A stretch of DNA of 15,245 nt from Deltaproteobacteria bacterium (GCA_016207765.1 JACQOY010000229.1:1-15245); one strand, 5' to 3'; counted from the first letter of the stretch, positions 1-6,189 are shown. Program-made: numbers and translations. Notes: a model not told the origin generated them from the letters alone.

Positions 1-47
1 ACGACCGTGTTGTTTTTCCATTCGATTGTTTTGAAATTCATATGATT

Positions 48-75
48 GTAGGGGCGTATTGCAATACGCCCCTAC
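48..75. repeat. 28-bp perfect palindrome at the gatB 3' end
   Basis: The arms GTAGGGGCGTATTG / CAATACGCCCCTAC form a perfect 14+14 palindrome with no spacer. It contains the TAG stop of gatB, read on the minus strand at 74-72. No T-run follows on either strand, so it is not a standard intrinsic terminator. The GTAGGGGC...GCCCCTAC design resembles dispersed REP-like palindromes seen in many bacterial genomes (from memory). It may still act as a 3' mRNA stabiliser. Positions 1-47 hold nothing else that I can recognise. Confidence 0.8.
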
Positions 76-1508
76 GAAGATAATTTTTTCTTCAGCAGTT
101 CATTCACCACCGTTGGATTTCCCTGCCCCTTCATCTCTTTCATCACCTGCCCCACAAAGAAGCCGAAGAGCTTGTCTTTTCCGGAGCGATACTGCTCCAA
201 CTGTTTGGGGTTGGCGGCGATAACGGCGTCGATCACTTTTTCAATCGACCCGGTATCGGAGACTTGTACCAGATTTTTCTCCTTGATGATTGCTTCCGCG
301 TCTTTTCCGGTCTGAAACATTTCCTCAAAAACCGTTTTGGCGATTTTGCCGCTGATGGAACCGCTATCGATCAGCTCGATCAGTTTTGCAATCTGGCGCG
401 GACTGATCTTCGATTGCTCAATTTCGATCCCTCCATTTTTCAATTCGCGCAGAAGCTCCGTCATGATCCAGTTGGAAATTTTCTTTGGCCCCGCGGGGTA
501 GGCCTTCACCGCTTCTTCAAAATAATCAGCCATGGTCTTTTCGACGGTGAGCACCTGCGCATCATATTCCGGAATCTGGTATTCCCTCGCAAACCGCGCG
601 GCCCGGGCCGGCGCCAGCTCGGGCATCTCTTTTTTCACGAACTCGATCCACTTTTCATCGACCAAAAGAGGCACCAGGTCTGGATCGGGAAAATAGCGGT
701 AGTCGTGCGCCTGTTCCTTCGAGCGCATCGATTCCGTTACCCCCCGTTTGGAATCCCACAGGCGTGTTTCCTGGACAATCTTTTCGCCGGCGGCGATGGC
801 CGCCTTCTGGCGTTCGATCTCGTATTCAATCGCCTTTTCAACAAACTTAAACGAGTTCATGTTCTTTAATTCCACCTTCGTTCCGAATTTTTCCGATCCA
901 ACCGGCCTGATCGAAACGTTGGCGTCGCACCGCATTGATCCTTCATCCATATTGCCGTCGCAGACGCCGCAGTAGCGGAGAATCGAACGCATCTGACGAA
1001 GATATTCCGCCGCTTCTGCGGCGGAGCGGATCTCCGGCTCGCTGACGATTTCAATAAGTGGTACGCCCGCGCGGTTTAAATCGACATGCGAAACGGTTTC
1101 GTCCCCATGTTCATGAAGAAGCTTTCCGGCGTCTTCTTCCATGTGAATCCGGGTGAGTTGGACCCTTTTGTTCTTTCCATCGATCGGCACATCAAGCCAT
1201 CCGCCGAGGGCCAGCGGCTCTTCGTATTGCGAAATCTGATAACCCTTGGGCAGGTCGGGATAAAAATAATTTTTCCGGGCCCAGATCGATTTTTTTTGGA
1301 TGGCGCAATTAAGGGCCAACGCCGCCTTGATGGCAAAATGGACAACCTGCCGATTGAGAACCGGTAAAACCCCCGGAAGTCCCAGACAGACGGGACAGGT
1401 ATTCTGATTGGGAGAGGCCCCAAAAGCGCTTGAACAAGAACAAAAAATTTTACTCTTTGTAAGAAGCTGGGCGTGCACCTCAAGGCCGATAACCGGTTCA
1501 AATTCCAC
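72..1508 (-). CDS. gatB: Asp/Glu-tRNA(Asn/Gln) amidotransferase subunit B
   Basis: The 478-residue product is full length for GatB. This subunit of the GatCAB complex activates misacylated Glu-tRNA(Gln) or Asp-tRNA(Asn) by phosphorylation and lets ammonia from GatA amidate it. Seen: the N-terminal signature GLEVHAQL, the zinc-type cysteines in CSC and CPVCLGLPG (about residues 23-44), the block NYFYPDLPKGYQISQYE (about 81-97), HMEEDAGK, and a C-terminal YqeY-like helical tail ending KKKLSS. The start is GTG at 1508-1506, preceded on the minus strand by AGGA about six bases upstream. An N-terminus reading M-E-F-E-P-VIGLEVHAQ matches the family. Nothing lies upstream on the same strand before the divergent riboswitch, so gatB is the first gene of its transcript here. 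gatC and gatA are not seen in the window. The stop lies in a dispersed palindrome. Confidence 0.98.
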   Translation of the reverse strand: MEFEPVIGLEVHAQLLTKSKIFCSCSSAFGASPNQNTCPVCLGLPGVLPVLNRQVVHFAIKAALALNCAIQKKSIWARKNYFYPDLPKGYQISQYEEPLALGGWLDVPIDGKNKRVQLTRIHMEEDAGKLLHEHGDETVSHVDLNRAGVPLIEIVSEPEIRSAAEAAEYLRQMRSILRYCGVCDGNMDEGSMRCDANVSIRPVGSEKFGTKVELKNMNSFKFVEKAIEYEIERQKAAIAAGEKIVQETRLWDSKRGVTESMRSKEQAHDYRYFPDPDLVPLLVDEKWIEFVKKEMPELAPARAARFAREYQIPEYDAQVLTVEKTMADYFEEAVKAYPAGPKKISNWIMTELLRELKNGGIEIEQSKISPRQIAKLIELIDSGSISGKIAKTVFEEMFQTGKDAEAIIKEKNLVQVSDTGSIEKVIDAVIAANPKQLEQYRSGKDKLFGFFVGQVMKEMKGQGNPTVVNELLKKKLSS

Positions 1509-1531
1509 GGGTTCCTATCTAGTCATCCTGC

Positions 1532-1559
1532 TTGACAGAGTCAAGCCGCGTTTGATACC
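1532..1559 (+). promoter_or_regulatory. Sigma70-type promoter of the SAM-riboswitch operon
   Basis: A perfect -35 TTGACA (1532-1537) is followed after 16 bp by GATACC (1554-1559), which matches the -10 consensus at its central A-T-A. The predicted transcript start, about 1566, falls just before the first strand of riboswitch helix P1. That placement is the main support for this call. The -10 is weak, so the exact hexamer is uncertain. Confidence 0.6.
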
Positions 1560-1566
1560 GTCAACC

Positions 1567-1683
1567 GCTCTTATCCGGAGTGCCAGAGGGATCGGCCCTA
1601 TGATGGCACAGCAACCCTTCGCCAAATGCGAAGAAGGTGCTAATTCCAGCCTTGTTTGCTACTGCGTAGCGCATATGTAAGGT
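1567..1683 (+). promoter_or_regulatory. SAM-I riboswitch (S-box aptamer)
   Basis: The conserved S-box core is present: AGAGGGATCGGCCCTATGA (about 1585-1603), GCAACC (1611-1616) and GGTGCTAATTCC (1636-1647). All four helices of the junction can be drawn. P1 is CTTAT 1570-1574 with GTAAG 1677-1681. P2 is GTGCCA 1580-1585 with TGGCAC 1604-1609. P3 is TTCGC 1618-1622 with GCGAA 1628-1632. P4 is GCTAC 1658-1662 with GTAGC 1666-1670. The aptamer binds S-adenosylmethionine and in this class normally turns genes off when SAM is plentiful. It lies upstream of cysK and, by gene arrangement, may govern the whole thrC-cysM-carrier block. Confidence 0.95.
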
Positions 1684-1727
1684 GATACTCAAGTCCGCAT
1701 AGGCCGTGGAAAAAAGTATCACTTTAC
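1677..1727 (+). promoter_or_regulatory. Alternative stem competing with riboswitch P1
   Basis: Positions 1677-1689 can pair with 1715-1727 over 13 bp with a single G-U. The left arm starts with the five bases that form the 3' strand of P1, so this stem and P1 cannot both be complete. That is the usual geometry of an antiterminator in a SAM-I expression platform. The right arm is followed by TTG rather than a T-run, so it is not itself a terminator. The role is inferred from pairing only. Confidence 0.6.
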
Positions 1728-1775
1728 TTGTGCGTGGACCGGTAAACAGGGAAAGATAAGGAGAGTGAAAAAAAG

Positions 1776-1830
1776 CCTCTTCTTAAATCGGAATTTCAGG
1801 AAACGGTTTATGAAGGGGTTTTTTTATTTT
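1776..1830 (+). terminator. Intrinsic terminator of the riboswitch, abutting the cysK start
   Basis: CCTCTTC (1776-1782) pairs with GAAGGGG (1812-1818). After one T-T mismatch the stem continues TAAA (1784-1787) with TTTA (1807-1810). An A-rich 5' flank (1768-1774) faces the T-run TTTTTTTATTTTT (1819-1831), which runs right up to the cysK ATG at 1832. The 3' arm GAAGGGG is also the only Shine-Dalgarno-like sequence before cysK, about 13 bases from the ATG. The same fold could therefore stop transcription and hide the ribosome site. I could not identify the switch between this stem and the 1677-1727 stem with certainty. Confidence 0.75.
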
Positions 1831-1831
1831 T

Positions 1832-2797
1832 ATGGAATCCATACTCGAAGCCATTGGCGATACACCGGTTCTGCCGCTTAAAAATGTGGCGAAGTCCCCG
1901 GCTGAGGGGGCGGCGAAAGGGGCCGAAATTTTCGGCAAGTACGAGGCGGGAAACCCCAGTTTTTCGGTCAAGGACCGGATTGCCCTCGCGATGGTCGAAA
2001 AGGCGGAAGCGGAAGGAAAGTTGAAGCCGGGCACACTGGTTGTCGATGCCACGGCGGGCAATACGGGAATCGCTTTAAGCCTGGTTTGCGCGGTGAAGAA
2101 ATACAAGCTGATTATTTTCATGCCGGAGGACGCCAGCCTTGAGCGGCGCAAGATGTTCGAGGGGTTCGGCGCGCAAATGCGCATGACCCCTTCGGCGGAG
2201 GGCATTCCCGGGGCGGTGAAGAGGTCCGAGGAATTCATGAGGGAAAATCCGAACAGTTTTGCCCCTCGGCAGTTTGAAAATCCGGAAGTGAAAGAGGCCC
2301 ATCGCCGGACAACCGCCGTCGAAATTTTAAACGATTTTCCCGATGGGGTCGACGCGCTGGTGGCCGGAGTGGGAACAGCAGGGACCATCACCGGCGTGGG
2401 CGAAGCGCTGAAAAAACATTTTCCCGGGACGAAGATTGTTGCGGTGGAACCGGCCGCCTCCCCGGTTATCTCCGGGGGAAAGCCGGGACGTCACAAGATT
2501 CAGCAGTTGGGACACGGTTTTGTGCCGAAGAACTACAACCGGTCGATCGTCGACCAGGTGATCACGGTCACCGATGACGATGCCTATCAGATGACCCGCC
2601 GTCTTTCGAGACAGGAAGGGCTTTTGGTGGGGATTTCTTCCGGAGCCAACGTTCATGCCGCAGTAAAGGTGGCGGGCGAACTGGGGCCCGGCAAAAAAGT
2701 GCTGACTTTCTTGTGCGATGCCGGGCAGAGATATTTCAGCATCGAACAGTTTTTTAAGGGGGATGTCATAACTCCCCCCAGCCCCCTCTTACCTTAA
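1832..2797 (+). CDS. cysK: Cysteine synthase A (O-acetylserine sulfhydrylase-like)
   Basis: The 321-residue fold-type II PLP enzyme is expected to make L-cysteine from O-acetylserine and sulfide in the cytoplasm. Seen: SVKDR with the Schiff-base lysine K47, the substrate loop TAGNTG (74-79, where the common form is TSGNTG), the PLP-phosphate loop GTAGT (181-185), SGGKPGRHKIQQLG (about 214-227) and GISSGAN (267-273). It is the first gene after the SAM riboswitch. Its last residues (about TPPSPLLP) and its TAA stop are encoded by a palindromic repeat at 2772-2806, so the natural C-terminus was probably different before the repeat arrived. Control by SAM leaves open that the enzyme also, or mainly, serves homocysteine synthesis. 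The family cannot be separated from O-phosphoserine or homoserine-ester sulfhydrylases by motif alone. Confidence 0.9.
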   Translation: MESILEAIGDTPVLPLKNVAKSPAEGAAKGAEIFGKYEAGNPSFSVKDRIALAMVEKAEAEGKLKPGTLVVDATAGNTGIALSLVCAVKKYKLIIFMPEDASLERRKMFEGFGAQMRMTPSAEGIPGAVKRSEEFMRENPNSFAPRQFENPEVKEAHRRTTAVEILNDFPDGVDALVAGVGTAGTITGVGEALKKHFPGTKIVAVEPAASPVISGGKPGRHKIQQLGHGFVPKNYNRSIVDQVITVTDDDAYQMTRRLSRQEGLLVGISSGANVHAAVKVAGELGPGKKVLTFLCDAGQRYFSIEQFFKGDVITPPSPLLP

Positions 2798-2806
2798 GAG
2801 GGGGAG
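2772..2806. repeat. C-rich/G-rich hairpin repeat spanning the cysK stop
   Basis: CCCCCTCTT (2782-2790) and AAGAGGGGG (2796-2804) form a perfect 9-bp stem with a five-base loop. A second upstream stretch, CTCCCCC (2772-2778), could pair with the same G-rich arm (2800-2806), so two folds compete. No T-run follows. It encodes the C-terminal tail and stop of cysK and ends four bases before the AAGG ribosome site of thrC (2810-2813). It looks like a dispersed palindromic element. An effect on thrC translation is possible but unproven. Confidence 0.7.
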
Positions 2807-2817
2807 ATCAAGGAATT

Positions 2818-4095
2818 ATGATCTATACAAAGGCCTTGAAATGCCGCGAATGCGGGCAGGAATATCCCAAAACACCGACGCACGTGTGCGAGTTTTGCTT
2901 CGGGCCGCTGGAAGTGGTCTATGACTACGAGGCGATCCGGCGCGATTTGACGCTTGAAAAGATTGCCTCGCGCCCCCCCAACATGTGGCGTTACAAGGAA
3001 CTCCTTCCGCTCGATTCCGATCCGACGATCGGAAAACAGGTGGGGTTTACCCCCTTGAGAAAATCCAACCGTCTGGCCAAAAAACTGGGGGTGGAGGAAC
3101 TTTATATCAAAAACGACGCGGTGAACTACCCGACCCTTTCTTTCAAGGACCGAGTTGTTTCGGTGGCCCTCTCCAAGGCCCGTGAATTCGGCTTCAAGAC
3201 GGTGGCCTGCGCCTCCACCGGAAACCTGGCCAACTCGGTGGCCGCCAACGCCGCGGCCGGCGATTTTGAAAGCTTTGTTTTCATCCCGTACGATCTGGAA
3301 CCGACCAAGGTTTTGGGGACGATGATCTACGGCACCAATCTGGTGGGCATCCACGGCACATACGACGAGGTGAATCGCCTTTGTAGCGAGATTGCCGGCA
3401 AGCACAAATGGGCCTTTGTGAATATCAACATGCGCCCGTACTATGCCGAGGGATCGAAGTCGATGGGTTATGAAATTGCCGAGCAGTTGGGTTGGAAAAC
3501 GCCCCGGCATATCGTGGTGCCGATGGCCAGCGGCTCGCTTTTGACCAAGATCGACAAGGCCTTTGGGGAATTGCACAAGATCGGCCTCATCAGGGAAAAC
3601 AACGCCAAAATTTACGGCGCGCAGGCGACCGGCTGTTCCCCCATTTCCACGGCCGTCAAAAACAAGTGGGATATTTTCAAGCCGGTAAAGCCGAACACCA
3701 TCGCCAAATCGCTGGCCATCGGCAATCCGGCGGACGGCTTTTACGCCGCCAGATCGATAACGCAGACGGGAGGGTGGTGCGAGGACATTACCGATGAGGA
3801 GGTGATTGCCGGAATCCGCCTTTTGGCCGAAACGGAGGGAATTTTTGCCGAAACGGCCGGCGGTGTGACCGTTGGCGTAGCCAAAAAATTGATCGAAGAG
3901 GGGAGGATCCCGAAAAACGAGTCGGTTGTCCTCTGCATCACCGGAAACGGGCTGAAAACCCAGGAGGCGGTGGTGGATAAACTGGGAAAACCGCCGATCA
4001 TCAAGCCGAGTTTGAGCGAATTTGAGGAATTGATCAAAAACAAGGGAGGGTTCCCGCCGAGCGCCGATCCCAAAGGGGGACCCCTTCGGGGCTGA
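2818..4095 (+). CDS. thrC: Threonine synthase
   Basis: The 425-residue PLP fold-type II enzyme is expected to convert O-phosphohomoserine to threonine and phosphate. Seen: an N-terminal zinc-ribbon-like pair of CxxC motifs (C9/C12 and C24/C27), the Schiff-base lysine K110 in LSFKDR, the loop ASTGNLANS (132-140) and the glycine-rich block ETAGGVTVG near residue 345. The start ATG follows AAGGAAT and keeps both CxxC motifs. It is codirectional with cysK, 20 bp downstream. The substrate O-phosphohomoserine is also a branch point towards methionine in some organisms, so a place in a SAM-controlled transcript makes sense. The tail after about residue 405 (KGGFPPSADPKGG) is low in complexity and ends in a hairpin. 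Archaeal cysteate synthases belong to the same family and are the main alternative. Confidence 0.9.
   Translation: MIYTKALKCRECGQEYPKTPTHVCEFCFGPLEVVYDYEAIRRDLTLEKIASRPPNMWRYKELLPLDSDPTIGKQVGFTPLRKSNRLAKKLGVEELYIKNDAVNYPTLSFKDRVVSVALSKAREFGFKTVACASTGNLANSVAANAAAGDFESFVFIPYDLEPTKVLGTMIYGTNLVGIHGTYDEVNRLCSEIAGKHKWAFVNINMRPYYAEGSKSMGYEIAEQLGWKTPRHIVVPMASGSLLTKIDKAFGELHKIGLIRENNAKIYGAQATGCSPISTAVKNKWDIFKPVKPNTIAKSLAIGNPADGFYAARSITQTGGWCEDITDEEVIAGIRLLAETEGIFAETAGGVTVGVAKKLIEEGRIPKNESVVLCITGNGLKTQEAVVDKLGKPPIIKPSLSEFEELIKNKGGFPPSADPKGGPLRG
4081..4092 (+). other. cUUCGg tetraloop hairpin at the thrC stop
   Basis: CCCC-TTCG-GGG closes as a very stable C(UUCG)G tetraloop hairpin immediately before the TGA of thrC (4093-4095). 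No T-run follows, so it is unlikely to be a terminator. It may protect or punctuate the mRNA between thrC and the NIL gene 89 bp downstream. Confidence 0.45.
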
Positions 4096-4184
4096 ACAGG
4101 GAGGATAAAGCGAGGTGGGAGCGGAGAGCCGATAAGAATAATGAAGTTTGTTAATGAATTGTTGGATAAAAAAGGAGAATAATC

Positions 4185-4436
4185 ATGGCAAAAAATATCC
4201 GGCGCAAGGTCTATGTCACCTTTCCCTCTGCGCAGGTGAAAGAGGCGATTATTTGCGACATGTACGACAAATACAAGGTTCGCTTCAATATCCGGTCCGC
4301 CTCGGTGAATGAACAGGTGGGGTTGATGGCGATAGAGTTGGAGGGGCCGGAGGAGAAGGTGGCCGAGGCGATGAAATTTTTCCAGTCTCGCGGACTCACG
4401 GTGGAACCGATCGAGATGAATGTGATCGAGGGATAG
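4185..4436 (+). CDS. Stand-alone NIL-domain protein
   Basis: The 83-residue product is a single NIL domain and nothing else. The family is known as the C-terminal regulatory domain of MetN, the ATPase of the methionine ABC transporter, where it binds methionine. It is also fused to ferredoxins in proteins tied to homocysteine formation. Seen: an alternating strand-helix pattern with KVYVTFPSAQVKEAIICDMYDKY at the start and GLMAIELEGPEEKVAEAMKFF followed by GLTVEPIE near the end. No cysteine cluster is present, so it is not the ferredoxin fusion. A strong AAAGGAG ribosome site lies at 4171-4177. Its stop TAG directly abuts the ATG of cysM. A role as a methionine or sulfur-compound sensor or as a partner of the PLP enzymes is inferred from the context. 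Confidence 0.85.
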   Translation: MAKNIRRKVYVTFPSAQVKEAIICDMYDKYKVRFNIRSASVNEQVGLMAIELEGPEEKVAEAMKFFQSRGLTVEPIEMNVIEG

Positions 4437-5336
4437 ATGATTTTGTCATCCATATTAGACCGGATCGGAAACACGCCGCTGGTCAGGATCCGCGGGATGA
4501 CGGGGCATCTGCCGCCGAAGGTCGAAATCTACGCGAAGCTTGAGTATTTCAACCCCGGCGGATCGGTGAAGGATCGGCCCGCCTATCGGATGATCCGGGA
4601 AGGGATCAAGGCGGGGAAATTGACCGGGGATAAAATCATCATGGATCCCACCTCGGGCAATACCGGAGTGGCCTATGCCATGATCGGTGCGGCGCTGGGT
4701 TACCCGGTGGAACTGGTAATGCCGGCGAATGCCTCGCATCAACGCAAGGAAACGGCCAAGGCCTTTGGGGCAAAACTCACCTTCTCAAGCGAGATGGAAG
4801 GTTCCGATGGGGCGATTCGAATGGCCCGGAAATTGTACGAGGAAAATCCGGGAAAATATTTCATGCCCGACCAGTACAACAACGAGTTCAATTCGCGGGC
4901 GCACTACGACACGACGGCGATGGAAATCTGGGAGCAGACGGGAAAGAGGGTGACCCATTTTATCGCCACCATGGGAACCAGCGGAACGGCCATGGGAACC
5001 TCGCGGCGTCTCAAGGAATTAAACAGGAATATTTATTGCGTGGGGGCCCAGCCGGCGCACTCGTTGCACGGTCTGGAGGGCTTGAAACATATGCCGACCT
5101 CGATTGTTCCGGGAATCTACAGGGAAAAGGAATTGGATGAAATCATGGGGCTCGAAACGGAGCCGAGTTACGATATGGCCGAACGTCTTGGAAAAGAGGA
5201 GGGCCTGCTCGTCGGTTATTCCTCCGGCGCGGCCATGGTGGCCTGCCTGGAATTGGCCAAAAGATTGAAAGAAGGGGTGATCGTGACGATTTTTCCCGAT
5301 CACGGCGACCGGTATTTTGAAGGGATGAAATGGTAG
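4437..5336 (+). CDS. cysM: Cysteine synthase, CysM-like
   Basis: The 299-residue PLP fold-type II enzyme has NPGGSVKDR with Schiff-base lysine K45, TSGNT (72-76), GTSGT (180-184) and GYSSGAA (260-266). It is shorter than CysK and has a distinct stretch from 205 to 228 (QPAHSLHGLEGLKHM...VPGIY), where sulfhydrylases set substrate choice. The JAMM protease and sulfur carrier follow directly, the same trio as mec-cysO-cysM of M. tuberculosis. There CysM joins O-phosphoserine to the thiocarboxylated carrier. By this context I infer a carrier-thiocarboxylate-dependent sulfhydrylase. Whether the acceptor is O-phosphoserine, O-acetylserine or a homoserine ester cannot be read from the sequence. The arginine of the mycobacterial EPRYG phosphate-binding segment has no obvious match in QPAHS. 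Its ATG abuts the NIL stop, and its TAG lies in a repeat array. Confidence 0.85.
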   Translation: MILSSILDRIGNTPLVRIRGMTGHLPPKVEIYAKLEYFNPGGSVKDRPAYRMIREGIKAGKLTGDKIIMDPTSGNTGVAYAMIGAALGYPVELVMPANASHQRKETAKAFGAKLTFSSEMEGSDGAIRMARKLYEENPGKYFMPDQYNNEFNSRAHYDTTAMEIWEQTGKRVTHFIATMGTSGTAMGTSRRLKELNRNIYCVGAQPAHSLHGLEGLKHMPTSIVPGIYREKELDEIMGLETEPSYDMAERLGKEEGLLVGYSSGAAMVACLELAKRLKEGVIVTIFPDHGDRYFEGMKW

Positions 5337-5414
5337 ACCAGGGACCAGGGACCAGGGACTAGTGACCAGGGACTAAAGGCTTTAGGTCACTGGTCACGGG
5401 TCACTGGTCTCTAG
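5336..5414. repeat. Heptamer repeat array forming an inverted structure
   Basis: From the cysM stop, the 7-bp unit GACCAGG repeats (5336-5356). It is followed by GACTAGT, another GACCAGG and GACTAAA. After a short spacer the opposite orientation appears as TCACTGG, TCACGGG, TCACTGG and TCTCTAG (about 5387-5414). The two halves can fold back on each other, for example AGTGACC with GGTCACT. It fills most of the 98-bp gap between cysM and the JAMM gene. No protein or promoter is apparent in it. It looks like a dispersed repeat whose heptamers expand and contract. Confidence 0.8.
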
Positions 5415-5434
5415 GGTTAAGGCACCAAACGTCG

Positions 5435-5899
5435 ATGCTAAAAATTGACAATCAGTTACTCCAGGAAATCTACGCAGAGTGCCGCCGGGCCTGGCCCGAG
5501 GAGGCCTGCGGAATCGTGGTGGGCCAGGTCGGTTCTCATCTGGTCGCAACCCAGGTTATCCCCGTGAGAAATCTGCAGAATGAACTCCATCAGAGCGACC
5601 CCAAACGGTATCCCCGCGACGCCAAAACCGCTTATGTCATCGATCCAAAGGAAATCGAGCGGATTGCCCGGGAGGCGAGGGACAAGGGGGAGGCCATTGT
5701 TTCGATGTTTCATTCGCACCCGGAACACGATGTCTATTTTTCCCGGGAGGATCAGGACATGGCCGCCCCATGGGGAGAACCGCTTTTTCCCCACATGTCG
5801 TATCTGGTTGTCTCGGTGACTGCGGGGGAAATAAAGGGGGCCTCGGAATTTTACTGGGATCTGGAATCAAAAAAGTATGTGGAGAGGAAAATTTCATAG
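5435..5899 (+). CDS. mec: JAMM/MPN+ metalloprotease, Mec-like sulfur-carrier peptidase
   Basis: The 154-residue product carries a complete JAMM zinc-peptidase site: E23 in PEEACG, H93 and H95 in HSHP, and S103 and D106 in YFSREDQD. Prokaryotic relatives (Mec of M. tuberculosis, HcyD of Wolinella, QbsD-type proteins) cut after the Gly-Gly of ThiS-like carriers. They either release newly made cysteine from the carrier or trim extra C-terminal residues so that the carrier can be activated. The carrier gene begins 11 bp downstream and its product ends in Gly-Gly-Asn, so both jobs are plausible here. The start is ATG 5435. The only ribosome-site candidate is TAAGG at 5418-5422, rather far away, so the site is weak. 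The gene symbol is given by analogy. Confidence 0.9.
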   Translation: MLKIDNQLLQEIYAECRRAWPEEACGIVVGQVGSHLVATQVIPVRNLQNELHQSDPKRYPRDAKTAYVIDPKEIERIAREARDKGEAIVSMFHSHPEHDVYFSREDQDMAAPWGEPLFPHMSYLVVSVTAGEIKGASEFYWDLESKKYVERKIS

Positions 5900-5910
5900 G
5901 AGGAAACAAC

Positions 5911-6189
5911 ATGTCCATCAAAGTCCGTATTCCCACGCCGCTTCAAAAACTGACGAACAATCAGGGTGAAGTGGAGGTGAAAGGAAACAACGTGAAAGAA
6001 GTGCTGGAGGCCCTTGAAGCCGATTTCAAGGGCTTCAGGGAGCGTCTCTACGACGATCAGGGACAGCTTCGCCGCTTTGTCAACATCTATGTCAATGACG
6101 AGGATATCCGTTTTCTGGAAGGGGAAAAAACGGCGGTGAAAAAGGGCGATGAGTTGAGCATCGTCCCCGCCATTGCCGGGGGAAATTGA
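5911..6189 (+). CDS. cysO: ThiS/MoaD-family sulfur carrier, CysO-like, with GGN tail
   Basis: The 92-residue ubiquitin-fold carrier has the usual strand pattern, with VKIRIP-like beginnings, FVNIYVNDEDIRFLEG in the middle and GDELSIVPAIAGGN at the end. In this family the C-terminal Gly-Gly is adenylated by an E1-like enzyme and turned into a thiocarboxylate that donates sulfur. Here Gly90-Gly91 is followed by one extra residue, Asn92. The natural start is ATG 5911 after the strong ribosome site AGGAGGAAAC (5898-5907). A longer reading frame starting at 5770 overlaps the JAMM gene and is not supported. Its stop overlaps the next start in a TGATG arrangement. With CysM and the JAMM protease it forms the CysO-type cysteine system. 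No E1 activator is encoded in the window. Confidence 0.9.
   Translation: MSIKVRIPTPLQKLTNNQGEVEVKGNNVKEVLEALEADFKGFRERLYDDQGQLRRFVNIYVNDEDIRFLEGEKTAVKKGDELSIVPAIAGGN

Noticed and set aside
48..75. Intrinsic terminator of gatB
   Set aside because: The stem is strong, but the bases after it on the minus strand are not T-rich. It is listed as a repeat instead.
5336..5414. Possible CRISPR array
   Set aside because: The units are only seven bases long, lack spacers and reverse orientation, so this is a small palindromic repeat array.
5770..5910. Upstream extension of the sulfur-carrier frame
   Set aside because: It overlaps the JAMM gene in another frame, adds about 47 unrelated residues and ignores the strong AGGAGG before ATG 5911.
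6186..6188. TTG start for the unrecognised 404-residue protein
   Set aside because: ATG 6189 directly follows and forms the usual TGATG coupling with the carrier stop.
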